Origin: CAYRDC01 sp964422925
GTDB lineage: Bacteria > Bacteroidota > Bacteroidia > Chitinophagales > S012-47
Assembly (NCBI GenBank): GCA_964422925.1
Contig: CAYRDC010000008.1
Span: forward strand, 1-64,000
Length of the DNA stretch: 64,000 nucleotides
Direction: 5' to 3'
Shown: piece by piece, positions 45,326 to 54,220 of the stretch
Layout: each line of letters opens with the position of its first letter
Position numbering within the stretch: the stretch's first letter is position 1
Made by a program: the position numbers and the translations under genes
The notes under the pieces: model-generated
Told to the model about the DNA's origin: nothing
What the model saw: only the letters and a program-made list of their open reading frames with translations
The model's database searches: none

Positions 45326-48300
45326 ATGCAATTTTCGCGTTTTTCTGGATATATTCTTGCCGGCTATTGCTTTGTGCTTGGTTTGTCATTGCAGGCTGAT
45401 CCATATGTACCGCATTACAATGCCTCCGGGAACCTGCAATGGGTGGAAAACCGGGGACAATGGCCGGAAAACTTTGCCATGAAAGCCGAATTGAACGGTG
45501 GAGCATTGTTTCTGGAAGATGACGGCTTTACTTTTTCCTTCCTCCATCCCGATGATTGGGCAGCCATAGCGAACCATCACGAATTGGCCGGGCAGCAGCA
45601 ATTGCCCGAGGTAATCCGGGCCAGTGGCGTGAAAATCCGGTTCAACCAGGCGGGAACGCAACTTATAGAAGGCCTGGAGCGGGCAACCGGTTACCGGAAT
45701 TATTTCCTGGGCAATGATCCGTCCCGCTGGAAAGGGCGGGTGCCGGTCTGGAAGATTGCCCGGTATGAAGCGCTGTATCCGGGCACAGATTTATACTTTT
45801 ACCAGGCAGGCGGGCACCTGAAATACGACCTTGTCATGGCAGCCGGGAGCAATCCTGCGATTATCAGCATGGAAATAGTGGGCGCAAGGTCGGTGCAACT
45901 GGAAAACGGAACTGTCCGGATTCAGACCGGGGTCAATGACCTGGTCATGCAGGCGCCCCTGGCTTACCAACTGGCAGACGGGAAAAAACAAACCGTTCCC
46001 TGCCATTACCAATTGACCGGCAACAAGGTACAATTCATATTCCCTGAAGGTTATGACCCTTCGCTGCCCCTGGTGATAGATCCCGTACTGATCTTCAGTA
46101 CTTATACCGGATCCACTGCCGACAACTGGGGCTTTACCGCAACTTACGATTCGAAAGGGAATTTTTACGCGGGCGGCATTGCCTTTGCCACCGGCTACCC
46201 GGTAACCCTGGGCAGTTTCCAGACAAATTTCCAGGGAGGCTCAGGATTTTTCCGCTGCGATGTGTCCATTACCAAGTTTACTCCTGCCGGGGATTCCCTG
46301 ATTTTCTCTACCTACCTGGGAGGCACCCGGAATGAAATTCCCCACAGTATGATCGTCAACAGCCATAACGAATTGCTGGTTTACGGCACAACGGCTTCCC
46401 AGGATTTTCCGGTGCCGGTGAATGGATACGACATCACCCACAGCGGGGGAAGTACCGTAAATCTGACGGCCATCGAATTCCTGGGCGGGACCGATATTTT
46501 CGTGGTAAAATTCAATCCCAGCGGCAGCAATCTGCTGGGCGGTACCTTTATAGGCGGAAGCGGGAATGACGGGCTGAATGACGCCTTCAACCTCAATCAT
46601 AATTACGCGGACCACGCCCGCGGTGAAATCATCACAGACAACCAGGACCGGGTTTATATAGCTTCCTGCACCGATTCCCCGGATTTTCCCACCACACCGG
46701 GAGCCCTCCAGGCCGGCAATGCCGGGGTGCAGGATGCCTGCCTGTTTATGCTGGACAGTTCGCTCACCAGCCTGCTTTGGTCGACTTACCTGGGCGGGAG
46801 CGGAGATGATGCTGCTTATTCCATGAAACTGGGCGCGGCACAGACCGTGTATGTTTGCGGAGGCACCACCAGTTTTGATTTTCCGGCTACCAGCGGCAGT
46901 TACCAAACCACCCACCAGGGCGGGGGCGTAGATGGCTGGATCGCTAAAATTGCCAACAGCGGCACCGTGCTGCAGCAGGCAACTTTCCTCGGCACTAACC
47001 AGTACGACCAAACCTATTTCATTGAACTGGACGATGACCAGAAAGTGTACGTGGTGGGTCAGACAGCCGGGCCCTGGCCGGTGACCACGGGCGTGTACAG
47101 CAACCCGAACAGCGGGCAGTTTATTACCAAGCTCAATAATGACCTGTCTGCCATTGCCATGTCCACCGTATTTGGCAAAGGAGATGGCGACCCGGAGCTG
47201 TCGCCAACGGCTTTCCTGGTGGATAACTGCAAAAACATCTATGTTTCCGGGTGGGGCGGGGCCGTAAACGGGAGCATAGGGTATATCACCGGCTTTGTCA
47301 CCACGCCCGATGCCTACCAGTCCACCACGGACGGGAGCGATTTTTACTTTTTCGTTTTATCAAAGGATGCTTCCAGCCTGGTGTATGCCACCTATTTTGG
47401 CGGAAGTGTCAGCGCGGAACATGTGGATGGCGGAACCAGCCGCTTTGATAAAACCGGTATTATTTACCAGGCGGTTTGTGCCGGCTGTGGCGGTCATGAT
47501 GATTTTCCCTACACGCCCGGGGCATGGTCCAATGATAACAAAAGCACCAACTGCAACCTGGGGGCCGCAAAATTTGAATTTCAATTGAACATTGTCCAGG
47601 CCTTAGCCCAGGCCAGTCCCGCTACTGCTGGATGCGCTCCCCTGCAGGTGCAGTTCAGCAACAACGGCACCCAGAACGCAGCTTATTACTGGGATTTCGG
47701 GGACGGGCAAACCGCCAATCAGGAAAACCCGGTGCATACCTTCAGCCAGCCCGGCAGCTATACCGTGCAATTCATTGTTACAGATACCGCCAATTGCCAT
47801 ACTTCCGACACGGCTTACCTGCCGATTCAGGTATATCCGAACGCCACGGCCGACTTTTCGTGGTCGCCCACATTCATCAACCCCGGGGTACAGGTGCAGT
47901 TTACCAATACCGGCAGTGGCTCCACCGGCTGGTACTGGGATTTCGGGGACGGAGACACTTCCACCCTGGAAAATCCATCGCATACCTATGCCGATACGGG
48001 TATCTACACCGTTTGCCTGAAAGCCAAAGGCCAGGGAGGCTGTGATGACAGTATCTGCTATGCCCTGGTAGTCAGCGATTTCGCCCTGATTGATGTACCT
48101 TCGGCATTTTCCCCGAACGGGGACGGCATCAACGATGTGTTTTACGTGCGCGGGGAGGGAGTTGAAAAAATGATCTTCAAAATATATAACCGCTGGGGGC
48201 AGCTCATGTTTCAGACCACGGACCTCTCGGTGGGGTGGGACGGAACCTACAAAGGCGTTCCCCAGGAAATGGAAGTGTACGTGTACACCCTGGACGCGGT

Positions 48301-48355
48301 GCTGGTGAACGGGGAGGAAGTGTCGAGAAAAGGTAACATAACCCTGATCCGGTGA
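45326..48355 (+). CDS. Large T9SS type B cargo with two PKD domains (paralog)
   Basis: 1009 residues with the same architecture as the preceding gene: a DUF7948-like start (VENRGQWPENFAMKAELNGG), an STYLGG-repeat body, the VCAGCGG patch, then PKD domains (YYWDFGDGQT, WYWDFGDGDTS), and a type B sorting domain from PSAFSPNGDGINDVFYV to GNITLIR. It has one PKD domain fewer. The stop overlaps the GTG start of the PorP/SprF-like gene by 4 bases, which strongly suggests that this cargo and that partner are made together. Confidence 0.85.
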   Translation: MQFSRFSGYILAGYCFVLGLSLQADPYVPHYNASGNLQWVENRGQWPENFAMKAELNGGALFLEDDGFTFSFLHPDDWAAIANHHELAGQQQLPEVIRASGVKIRFNQAGTQLIEGLERATGYRNYFLGNDPSRWKGRVPVWKIARYEALYPGTDLYFYQAGGHLKYDLVMAAGSNPAIISMEIVGARSVQLENGTVRIQTGVNDLVMQAPLAYQLADGKKQTVPCHYQLTGNKVQFIFPEGYDPSLPLVIDPVLIFSTYTGSTADNWGFTATYDSKGNFYAGGIAFATGYPVTLGSFQTNFQGGSGFFRCDVSITKFTPAGDSLIFSTYLGGTRNEIPHSMIVNSHNELLVYGTTASQDFPVPVNGYDITHSGGSTVNLTAIEFLGGTDIFVVKFNPSGSNLLGGTFIGGSGNDGLNDAFNLNHNYADHARGEIITDNQDRVYIASCTDSPDFPTTPGALQAGNAGVQDACLFMLDSSLTSLLWSTYLGGSGDDAAYSMKLGAAQTVYVCGGTTSFDFPATSGSYQTTHQGGGVDGWIAKIANSGTVLQQATFLGTNQYDQTYFIELDDDQKVYVVGQTAGPWPVTTGVYSNPNSGQFITKLNNDLSAIAMSTVFGKGDGDPELSPTAFLVDNCKNIYVSGWGGAVNGSIGYITGFVTTPDAYQSTTDGSDFYFFVLSKDASSLVYATYFGGSVSAEHVDGGTSRFDKTGIIYQAVCAGCGGHDDFPYTPGAWSNDNKSTNCNLGAAKFEFQLNIVQALAQASPATAGCAPLQVQFSNNGTQNAAYYWDFGDGQTANQENPVHTFSQPGSYTVQFIVTDTANCHTSDTAYLPIQVYPNATADFSWSPTFINPGVQVQFTNTGSGSTGWYWDFGDGDTSTLENPSHTYADTGIYTVCLKAKGQGGCDDSICYALVVSDFALIDVPSAFSPNGDGINDVFYVRGEGVEKMIFKIYNRWGQLMFQTTDLSVGWDGTYKGVPQEMEVYVYTLDAVLVNGEEVSRKGNITLIR

Positions 48356-49350
48356 GGAAATGGATGGCCATATTGCCGCTGCTTTTCCTGGGACTGCTGT
48401 TACGCGGGCAGGATATGCATTTCTCGCAGTTCTATGCCACGCCCATCCGCATCAACCCGGCCCAGACGGGTTTTATGGCATCCGATTACCGGGCGGGGAT
48501 TATTTACAAAGACCAGTGGCGCAGTTTTACGGCTCCTTACCAGACTTTTTCCGGGTTTTTCGATACGCGCCTGCCTTTTGGTTTTCGCGGGTTACGCTTC
48601 GGGGCCGGGCTCTATGCCCTGCATGACCAGGCGGGGGACGGCCCCCTGGCCACCGACAAGGTTTACGGCACCTTCTCGGTGCGCTACGAAGCCCTGCCTG
48701 AATTTGCTTTCGCGCTGGGGCTGGGCGGAGGCTACGTGCAGAAGAAGCTGGACTACAGCCACCTGGTGTTTGACGATCAGTGGACCTCCAACGGGTTCGA
48801 CCCCGCGGCATCCACGGCCGAGCCTGCCTCGCAGGGGCCGCTGAACTATATGGATTTCTCAGCCGGTCTGATGGCAAGCTGGAGCCCGGACGAGGACCGC
48901 GTGGTGTATGGCGGGCTGAGCCTGCAGCACGCACTGCGCCCGAAGGAAAGTTTTTACAGCCAGCCGAACCGCCTGGGGCTGCGCACCGTGGCCCATCTCG
49001 GGGCGCATTACCGGGTGAACGAAACCATTTTCCTGGAACCCGGCTTCCTGATGATGAGCCAGAAGAAATCCCTCGAATGGATTGCCGGGCTGAACGCGGG
49101 CTATGTATCCGAATTTCTTCCCGTAGACGCCCTGCTGGCCGGCACCTGGATGCGCTTTTCGGGCGACTGGGTCACCGTAGTGGGCGCGGATTACCGCAAC
49201 GCCCGCCTGTTGATCAGCTATGATGTGAATATAAGCGGGCTGCAGCAGGCCACCCGCAGCCGGGGCGGGTTTGAATTGTCCCTGTTGTATGCCTGGAACC
49301 GGAAAGCGCCTCCGGTCAGGCAGTTGATCATCCCCTGTATCCGCTACTGA
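48352..49350 (+). CDS. PorP/SprF-like type IX secretion membrane protein
   Basis: 332 residues with a GTG start overlapping the upstream stop. Signal peptide RKWMAILPLLFLGLLLR, then the family-typical QDMHFSQFYATPIRINPAQTG and many barrel strands. PorP/SprF proteins are outer-membrane components; copies encoded beside type B cargo are thought to help secrete or anchor that specific cargo. The overlap with the upstream gene supports pairing with those two cargo proteins. Confidence 0.88.
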   Translation: MRKWMAILPLLFLGLLLRGQDMHFSQFYATPIRINPAQTGFMASDYRAGIIYKDQWRSFTAPYQTFSGFFDTRLPFGFRGLRFGAGLYALHDQAGDGPLATDKVYGTFSVRYEALPEFAFALGLGGGYVQKKLDYSHLVFDDQWTSNGFDPAASTAEPASQGPLNYMDFSAGLMASWSPDEDRVVYGGLSLQHALRPKESFYSQPNRLGLRTVAHLGAHYRVNETIFLEPGFLMMSQKKSLEWIAGLNAGYVSEFLPVDALLAGTWMRFSGDWVTVVGADYRNARLLISYDVNISGLQQATRSRGGFELSLLYAWNRKAPPVRQLIIPCIRY

Positions 49351-49383
49351 GCCCCGCCCGCCAGATTTTATAAATTTACTCCC

Positions 49384-50796
49384 ATGAACGATTACGGCAG
49401 GATCACCCCGGAGGTGCTGGAAGAATTGCAGGCGGTCGTGGGTCAGGCCCCGGTGTTGACCGGACCGGAATCCCTGGAGCCCTACAGCCATGATGAAACC
49501 GAAGATCTCCACTTCCTGCCATCCGCGGTGGTACGCCCGTCCACTAGGGAAGAGGTTAGCGCGGTGATGAAAGTCTGCCACAGGCACCGCATACCGGTCA
49601 CTCCGCGCGGGGCCGGCACGGGCCTGAGCGGAGGCGCCCTGCCCGTGTATGGCGGGGTCGTCCTGTCCCTGGAAAGGATGAACCGTATCCTGGAAATCGA
49701 TGAGCGGAACCTGCAGGTAACCACCCAGCCGGGCGTTATTACCGAAGTGCTGCAAAACGCGGTGCAGGAAAAAGGCCTGTTTTACCCCCCGGATCCGGCT
49801 TCCCGGGGATCCTGTTTTATCGGGGGAAATATCGCGGAAAATTCCGGGGGGCCCAAAGCACTGAAATACGGGGTGGTGAAGGATTACGTGCTCAACCTGG
49901 AAGTGGTGCTGCCGGATGGACAGGTGATATGGACCGGGGCCAGTGTGCTGAAAAACGCCACGGGCTATAACCTGACACAACTAATGGTTGGCAGCGAAGG
50001 GACTTTGGGCATTGTTACCCAAATCGTGCTGCGGCTCATACCCCTGCCAAGGCATGATATTGCCCTGCTGGTGCCTTTCCCCTCGGCTGAAAAAGCCTGC
50101 GAAGCCGTATCGGCTGTTTTCCGGGCCGGGATTGTGCCCTCGGCCATGGAGTTTATGGAAAAAGACGCTTTGCAATGGGCGGCTGACTTTGCGGGGGATG
50201 ACAGCCTGCCCCTGGGGCCGGGCATCGAAGCCCACTTGCTGATTGAACTCGATGGCAACGACCCGGAACGGCTCATGAATGAATGTGAACAGGTGGCCGG
50301 GGTGCTGGAAGGGTTTCAGCCCGGAGAAATCCTGATGGCCGAAAGCGCTGCCCAGAAAGAAAAACTCTGGAAACTCCGCAGGATCGTGGCCGAAGCGGTC
50401 AAGGCCCGGTCCGTGTACAAGGAAGAAGATACGGTAGTGCCCAGGGCGGAACTGCCTGCCCTGCTGAACGGGGTGAAAGAAATCGGCCGGAATTACGGAT
50501 TCCGGTCCGTATGCTATGGCCATGCCGGGGACGGCAACCTGCACGTCAACATCCTGAAGGAGGATATAAGCGATGAAAAGTGGCGAAATACCCTGCCGGA
50601 AGCTATTACCGAAATTTTCCGGCTGGTGCGCTCGCTCGGAGGCACCCTGAGCGGGGAGCACGGAATTGGCTGGGTGCAAAAACAATGGATGCCCCTGGCT
50701 TTCGACCCCCCGGCCCTCGAGCTGATGAAAGGCATCAAGCGGGTGTTTGACCCGCTCAATATCCTGAACCCCGGGAAAATATTTCCGTCAGAATAA
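49384..50796 (+). CDS. FAD-linked oxidase, GlcD/D-lactate dehydrogenase type
   Basis: 470 residues. The N-terminal FAD-binding domain (about 35-175) contains TPRGAGTGLSGGALPV and GGNIAENSGGPKALKYGVV. The C-terminal domain ends with GHAGDGNLHVNIL and LSGEHGIGWVQKQW. It oxidises glycolate, D-lactate or a similar 2-hydroxy acid. No Fe-S partner subunit (GlcE/GlcF) is adjacent, so the substrate and electron acceptor are unknown. An upstream TAAATTTA resembles a -7 box 8 bases before the start. Confidence 0.9.
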   Translation: MNDYGRITPEVLEELQAVVGQAPVLTGPESLEPYSHDETEDLHFLPSAVVRPSTREEVSAVMKVCHRHRIPVTPRGAGTGLSGGALPVYGGVVLSLERMNRILEIDERNLQVTTQPGVITEVLQNAVQEKGLFYPPDPASRGSCFIGGNIAENSGGPKALKYGVVKDYVLNLEVVLPDGQVIWTGASVLKNATGYNLTQLMVGSEGTLGIVTQIVLRLIPLPRHDIALLVPFPSAEKACEAVSAVFRAGIVPSAMEFMEKDALQWAADFAGDDSLPLGPGIEAHLLIELDGNDPERLMNECEQVAGVLEGFQPGEILMAESAAQKEKLWKLRRIVAEAVKARSVYKEEDTVVPRAELPALLNGVKEIGRNYGFRSVCYGHAGDGNLHVNILKEDISDEKWRNTLPEAITEIFRLVRSLGGTLSGEHGIGWVQKQWMPLAFDPPALELMKGIKRVFDPLNILNPGKIFPSE

Positions 50797-50822
50797 AAAC
50801 CGTAAACCACCGTTAAAACCGC

Positions 50823-51383
50823 ATGCTGAAGATGAGAAAACTGATATTGCCGCTGTTTGTTCTGATGATGATTGCTCCGTCCAGGCTCAGTGCCCAGAAT
50901 GAACCGTACGACCAGTCGTTGAAAGGTGTTCCGTTCAAAGACAGGATTTATCTCACCGGGGGATTAGGGGGAGCCTTCAGCCAGGATTATGTCTATATCG
51001 ATGTGTCCCCATTGTTGGGGTACAGAATCACCCAGCGTTTCTCGGCCGGGGCCGGTTTTACCTACCAGTATATCAATTATAAGTTCTGGAACTATACTTC
51101 CAACATAGTGGGCCCGCGGGCGTTTGCGCGCTACCAGCTGTTGAATTTCCTGTTTGCCCATGCCGAGTACGAGCACCTTTTTCTGAAATACCGCCAGGTG
51201 GATAATCTTGGCAATGTAACTTTTGTCAATAAAAATGTACCCGGTTTGTTACTGGGGGGCGGCATTACCCCCTCCATCGGTGGCAGCCGGTTTTACCTGA
51301 TGGTACTCTACAACGTGCTGGAAGGTCCCTACACCCCGTACAGCAACCCGGTGATACGCGTGGGGTTTGATTTGGGGTTGTAA
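50823..51383 (+). CDS. Small outer-membrane beta-barrel protein
   Basis: 186 residues with a signal peptide (LILPLFVLMMIAPSRLSA) and about eight amphipathic strands (RIYLTGGLGGAFSQDYVYID, FSAGAGFTYQYINYKFW), ending VIRVGFDLGL. No named family recognised. It lies 26 bases after the GlcD-type gene and could be cotranscribed. The 317-base gap that follows holds only hairpin repeats and AT-rich DNA. Confidence 0.7.
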   Translation: MLKMRKLILPLFVLMMIAPSRLSAQNEPYDQSLKGVPFKDRIYLTGGLGGAFSQDYVYIDVSPLLGYRITQRFSAGAGFTYQYINYKFWNYTSNIVGPRAFARYQLLNFLFAHAEYEHLFLKYRQVDNLGNVTFVNKNVPGLLLGGGITPSIGGSRFYLMVLYNVLEGPYTPYSNPVIRVGFDLGL

Positions 51384-51429
51384 AGCGTGCCCGATATCCT
51401 ACCTGCACATGCTTTTTCCTGCTGACCTT

Positions 51430-51475
51430 TCCGTGTGGTATGGTTCGACCCCTTCGGGGTCGTGGTTTCTTTTTT
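51430..51475 (+). repeat. Hairpin repeat, copy B
   Basis: Stem CGACCCC/GGGGTCG at 51446-51462 with loop TTC, followed by TGGTTTC and T7. Same element and orientation as copy A at 37.77 kb. The T run means it could also terminate transcription of the barrel gene ending 63 bases upstream. A further short palindrome, CATGGCTGAAGCCA, lies at 51518-51531. Confidence 0.6.
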
Positions 51476-51700
51476 TAGCACTGGCTATAATTGCTCGATG
51501 GCTTTGGTATCGTGGGTCATGGCTGAAGCCAGCGGATTTTTGCATTTTAATCCCCGACCTGAAAAGGGCGCGATATTTCTGCAGATAACAAATTGCTATT
51601 GGGATTGTCTTACCTGACGAAACCATGGTGAAGGCAGAAATTGTATGCAGATAGTAATATGCTAACTGTTGTTCAAAGGTTTTTAAATTATCAGTTCCAA

Positions 51701-52381
51701 TTAAAACCGGTAGCCAATGCCCAATTGAAATGTGATAAGATTTTTCGTAGGCCCTTTATCATAAGAAGGGACCCCAATGCCAGTATAATAAAGATATATA
51801 TATCTAAGAAAGTCTATGTTTCCAGTTAACACCAAATTATATGGAAGGTCAATTTTCGTCAATAGAGACACTTGTAAACCAATATCATTTAAAACCCTTG
51901 AATGATTTAATTCTTCCCATCCGAAATATGAGTCATGAATTAGCTCAGTTCCTGAGCGAAAGTTTATTCCTGTTCCAGTAAAGAGAGAAACTGAATGGAT
52001 ATAACATGGTAAATGCAGGGTGAATAAATTTTTGTAAAAAACTCCTGTATAAAATAAAATGTGCCTAATAATGATATCGCCCTGTGTATAGAAATTATTA
52101 GAGTCAGTACCTTGATACCATATTTGTAAGTATTTAAAATTAATATTTAATATCGAATTTTGTGATTTTGATATCCTATTGTAAGCAATTCCAAAATTAT
52201 CAGGACCGACATAATATAAGGGTAGTTTTGGGCTTCCATCCATAAAATTGTAATATGGAAACAGGAGTTCGAGAGAGTTTTGTTTGATTTTAAAATTTTT
52301 GCTTGTTTCTTGAGCAACTAAAACAGTATTAACGCTAAGAAGTCCCATAAAGGCTAATGAATAGAAAGTAATTTTTTTCAT
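51701..52381 (-). CDS. AT-rich outer-membrane protein, paralog 1
   Basis: 226 residues. Signal peptide MKKITFYSLAFMGLLSVNTV and a strand-rich body ending LGIGYRF with terminal Phe, an outer-membrane barrel signature. It resembles its upstream neighbour in the start of the mature region (IKQNSLELLFPYYNFMDGS here) and in the last strand. Base composition is near 30-35 percent G+C, well below the surrounding genes, and it uses many AT-ending codons. Function unknown; probably acquired or a rapidly evolving surface protein. Confidence 0.65.
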   Translation of the reverse strand: MKKITFYSLAFMGLLSVNTVLVAQETSKNFKIKQNSLELLFPYYNFMDGSPKLPLYYVGPDNFGIAYNRISKSQNSILNINFKYLQIWYQGTDSNNFYTQGDIIIRHILFYTGVFYKNLFTLHLPCYIHSVSLFTGTGINFRSGTELIHDSYFGWEELNHSRVLNDIGLQVSLLTKIDLPYNLVLTGNIDFLRYIYLYYTGIGVPSYDKGPTKNLITFQLGIGYRF

Positions 52382-52465
52382 CGGATTACTGTCTTACAAG
52401 TTTCAGAACAAAACGTTCGCTACACTTTTAAATTTGCCGGGTTTAGCGTACATTATCTTTCAGAA

Positions 52466-53179
52466 TTAAAACCGGTAACCAATACCAAATTTTATTGTTA
52501 GCGTGTTTGATGTAGTATCTTTATGCTGACCAAAGAAATCTATACCTTTCGAGGCACGATAAACAAAGCGGGTGTATTTTGCCTCACCTGATATTAGAAA
52601 ATTATAGGGAAGTGAATGTTCAACCCGCAAACCTGCGGTTATGCCTATGTCACTAAGTCGCAACCTTGAAAGAATAGTTTCAAAACCACTTGGATAATAC
52701 ATATTTATTATCTCATATCCGTTTCTATAATTCAATTCCCCGATCGCTTGAATTTTCAGATGCTTATTCAACATCAAATTGTTTAGATAGCTTAAAGAAA
52801 GAACAACAAAAGATCGCTTGATCACTTCACCAGGTAGTGAATTTTTATAGATGCCATAATCCCTGTAATAATATAATGCTGATATTCTAATATCGCTACA
52901 GTTTTTTATACTCCTGTTATATTGGATACCCACTGTAACAGGGACATAATATTTCTTAAATGTATTAATGACATGGCCAGTGGTGTCAATTAAATGACCA
53001 GTATAATAATCCAGGATAATCCAGTTAGTTGTCGTTCCATCAAAGAAATGTTTCACCGGGAAATAGATTTCAACCGAATTCCTTTTATTCTTTATTGCTT
53101 CCTGCTGGGCAACTGAATCAGTGCTTGTGCCAATTAGTGCAATTAATGACATCAGTAAGGTCAATTTAGCAGCTCTCAT
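52466..53179 (-). CDS. AT-rich outer-membrane protein, paralog 2
   Basis: 237 residues, tandem to paralog 1 with an 84-base gap. Signal peptide AKLTLLMSLIALIGTSTDSV, then RNSVEIYFPVKHFFDG aligned with the NSLELLFPYYNFMDG of its neighbour. Both have an internal IQYNRS/IAYNRI strand, and this one ends IKFGIGYRF. Low G+C as for its partner. A TAACTTTA box about 25 bases upstream may be the promoter for both. Function unknown. Confidence 0.65.
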   Translation of the reverse strand: MRAAKLTLLMSLIALIGTSTDSVAQQEAIKNKRNSVEIYFPVKHFFDGTTTNWIILDYYTGHLIDTTGHVINTFKKYYVPVTVGIQYNRSIKNCSDIRISALYYYRDYGIYKNSLPGEVIKRSFVVLSLSYLNNLMLNKHLKIQAIGELNYRNGYEIINMYYPSGFETILSRLRLSDIGITAGLRVEHSLPYNFLISGEAKYTRFVYRASKGIDFFGQHKDTTSNTLTIKFGIGYRF

Positions 53180-53295
53180 TGTATGATTCTATTATGAGTT
53201 TAAAGTTACGATTTGTCGGGATATTTATGTTGGATGCTTTCAAAACCAGCTGTTGGTTACAATTATCAAGGCAGTCCTCTGGAAAGTCATTGCCA

Positions 53296-53460
53296 TTGCC
53301 TGAAGGCAACGGATAAAAGGGAGGGAACAATTCAGGTATTTGCTGTTATTCAGCAGGCGGGTTAACCCCCCTGCTAAAAAAGTTGGATGCCTATTTCCGT
53401 CCATTCCCACTGCCTTCAGGCAACGGGAAACAGGCAAAACAAGATTTGGCTTCAGCCATG
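53296..53460. repeat. Cluster of short palindromes with GAAG/CTTC centres
   Basis: Within the roughly 450-base gene-free stretch before the tRNA lie TTGCCTGAAGGCAA (53296-53309), a longer hairpin AGCAGG...CCTGCT (53352-53375), TGCCTTCAGGCA (53411-53422) and TGGCTTCAGCCATG (53447-53460). The last is the exact reverse complement of CATGGCTGAAGCCA at 51518-51531, so the AT-rich gene pair is bracketed by a 14-base inverted repeat. No gene seen here. Confidence 0.6.
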
Positions 53461-53630
53461 TTTTTGATAATTAACCATTCGAAGTGAGCGATTGGCTTCA
53501 GGGCCGCAGGGTGAGGCAACCTGCAAAAAAATGCGCCTATTCTTATGAATGACCGGGTGCATGGGCAGGTTAACAACCAATAAAACAGCCCTCCTATGTG
53601 TTGCGGTTGCATTGGCCTCGAAGGGCGATG

Positions 53631-53704
53631 TGGAGTTGAGGGGACTCGAACCCCCGACTTCCTCGTTGCGAACGAGGCGCTCTGGCCAGCTGAGCTACAA
53701 CCCC
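53631..53704 (-). tRNA. tRNA-Ala (anticodon CGC)
   Basis: A full cloverleaf on the minus strand, 74 bases. Acceptor GGGGTTG pairs with CAACTCC, including the G3-U70 wobble that marks alanine tRNAs. D stem GCTC/GAGC; anticodon stem CCTCG/CGAGG with loop TTCGCAA (anticodon CGC, reads GCG); T loop TTCGAGT. Discriminator A; the CCA end is not encoded. Confidence 0.95.
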
Positions 53705-53782
53705 ATGCCGCAAAAATACAATCTTGTCATGGCTTTTTTACCCGGGGGCTACGGCTGTCCCCGGTAAATGATTGGGCACCAT

Positions 53783-54199
53783 TTATTTCCTGAACAGGTA
53801 CCGTGTCAGGAAAATACCTTCACCTTTGCCGCCCTGGGGGTCATAAGCCGGGCTCTGTACACCGGTGGATACGCTGACCAGTTCCCATCCCTGGCCGGCC
53901 AGCTCGGTGATTTTCTGCACAATCATTATGTCGTTCCCGTTGAGGTTGGACATATTAATGCCCACCATGCTGTAAAGGTTTTTCATTTTAAACTCTTCCT
54001 GCTTCCCGCTGGGCCAGGTAACAAACATCCTGGAACGGCCCAACCCGCCAGGAATGATTGATTCCACGGTGGTAAGTTGAAGGAATTGTTGCCCATCCTC
54101 GTGCCCGGAAGAAACCGGAGGGGCAAAAGCATACAACAGGCACATCAGAATAAAAAATACCAAACCTCCGGCCGACCAGTTTTTGACTTTCTGCTTCAT
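53783..54199 (-). CDS. Membrane-anchored DUF4177-like protein
   Basis: 138 residues. One N-terminal membrane or signal segment (WSAGGLVFFILMCLLYAFA), then a domain ending VQKITELAGQGWELVSVST and a final FLTRYLFRK. That pattern resembles DUF4177 domains, which are small and of unknown function. The TrmH-type gene ends 21 bases upstream on the same strand. I do not assign a function. Confidence 0.65.
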   Translation of the reverse strand: MKQKVKNWSAGGLVFFILMCLLYAFAPPVSSGHEDGQQFLQLTTVESIIPGGLGRSRMFVTWPSGKQEEFKMKNLYSMVGINMSNLNGNDIMIVQKITELAGQGWELVSVSTGVQSPAYDPQGGKGEGIFLTRYLFRK

Positions 54200-54220
54200 G
54201 GTGATTTTGGTTTTTACGGT

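Noticed and set aside
53352..53375. Strong hairpin AGCAGG...CCTGCT considered as a terminator
   Set aside because: It is followed by A on the plus strand and has no T run in the right place on either strand for a neighbouring gene.
53596..53793. 65-residue plus-strand reading frame containing GVEGTRTPDFLVANEALW
   Set aside because: It is the antisense of tRNA-Ala; such frames recur wherever this tRNA is translated backwards.
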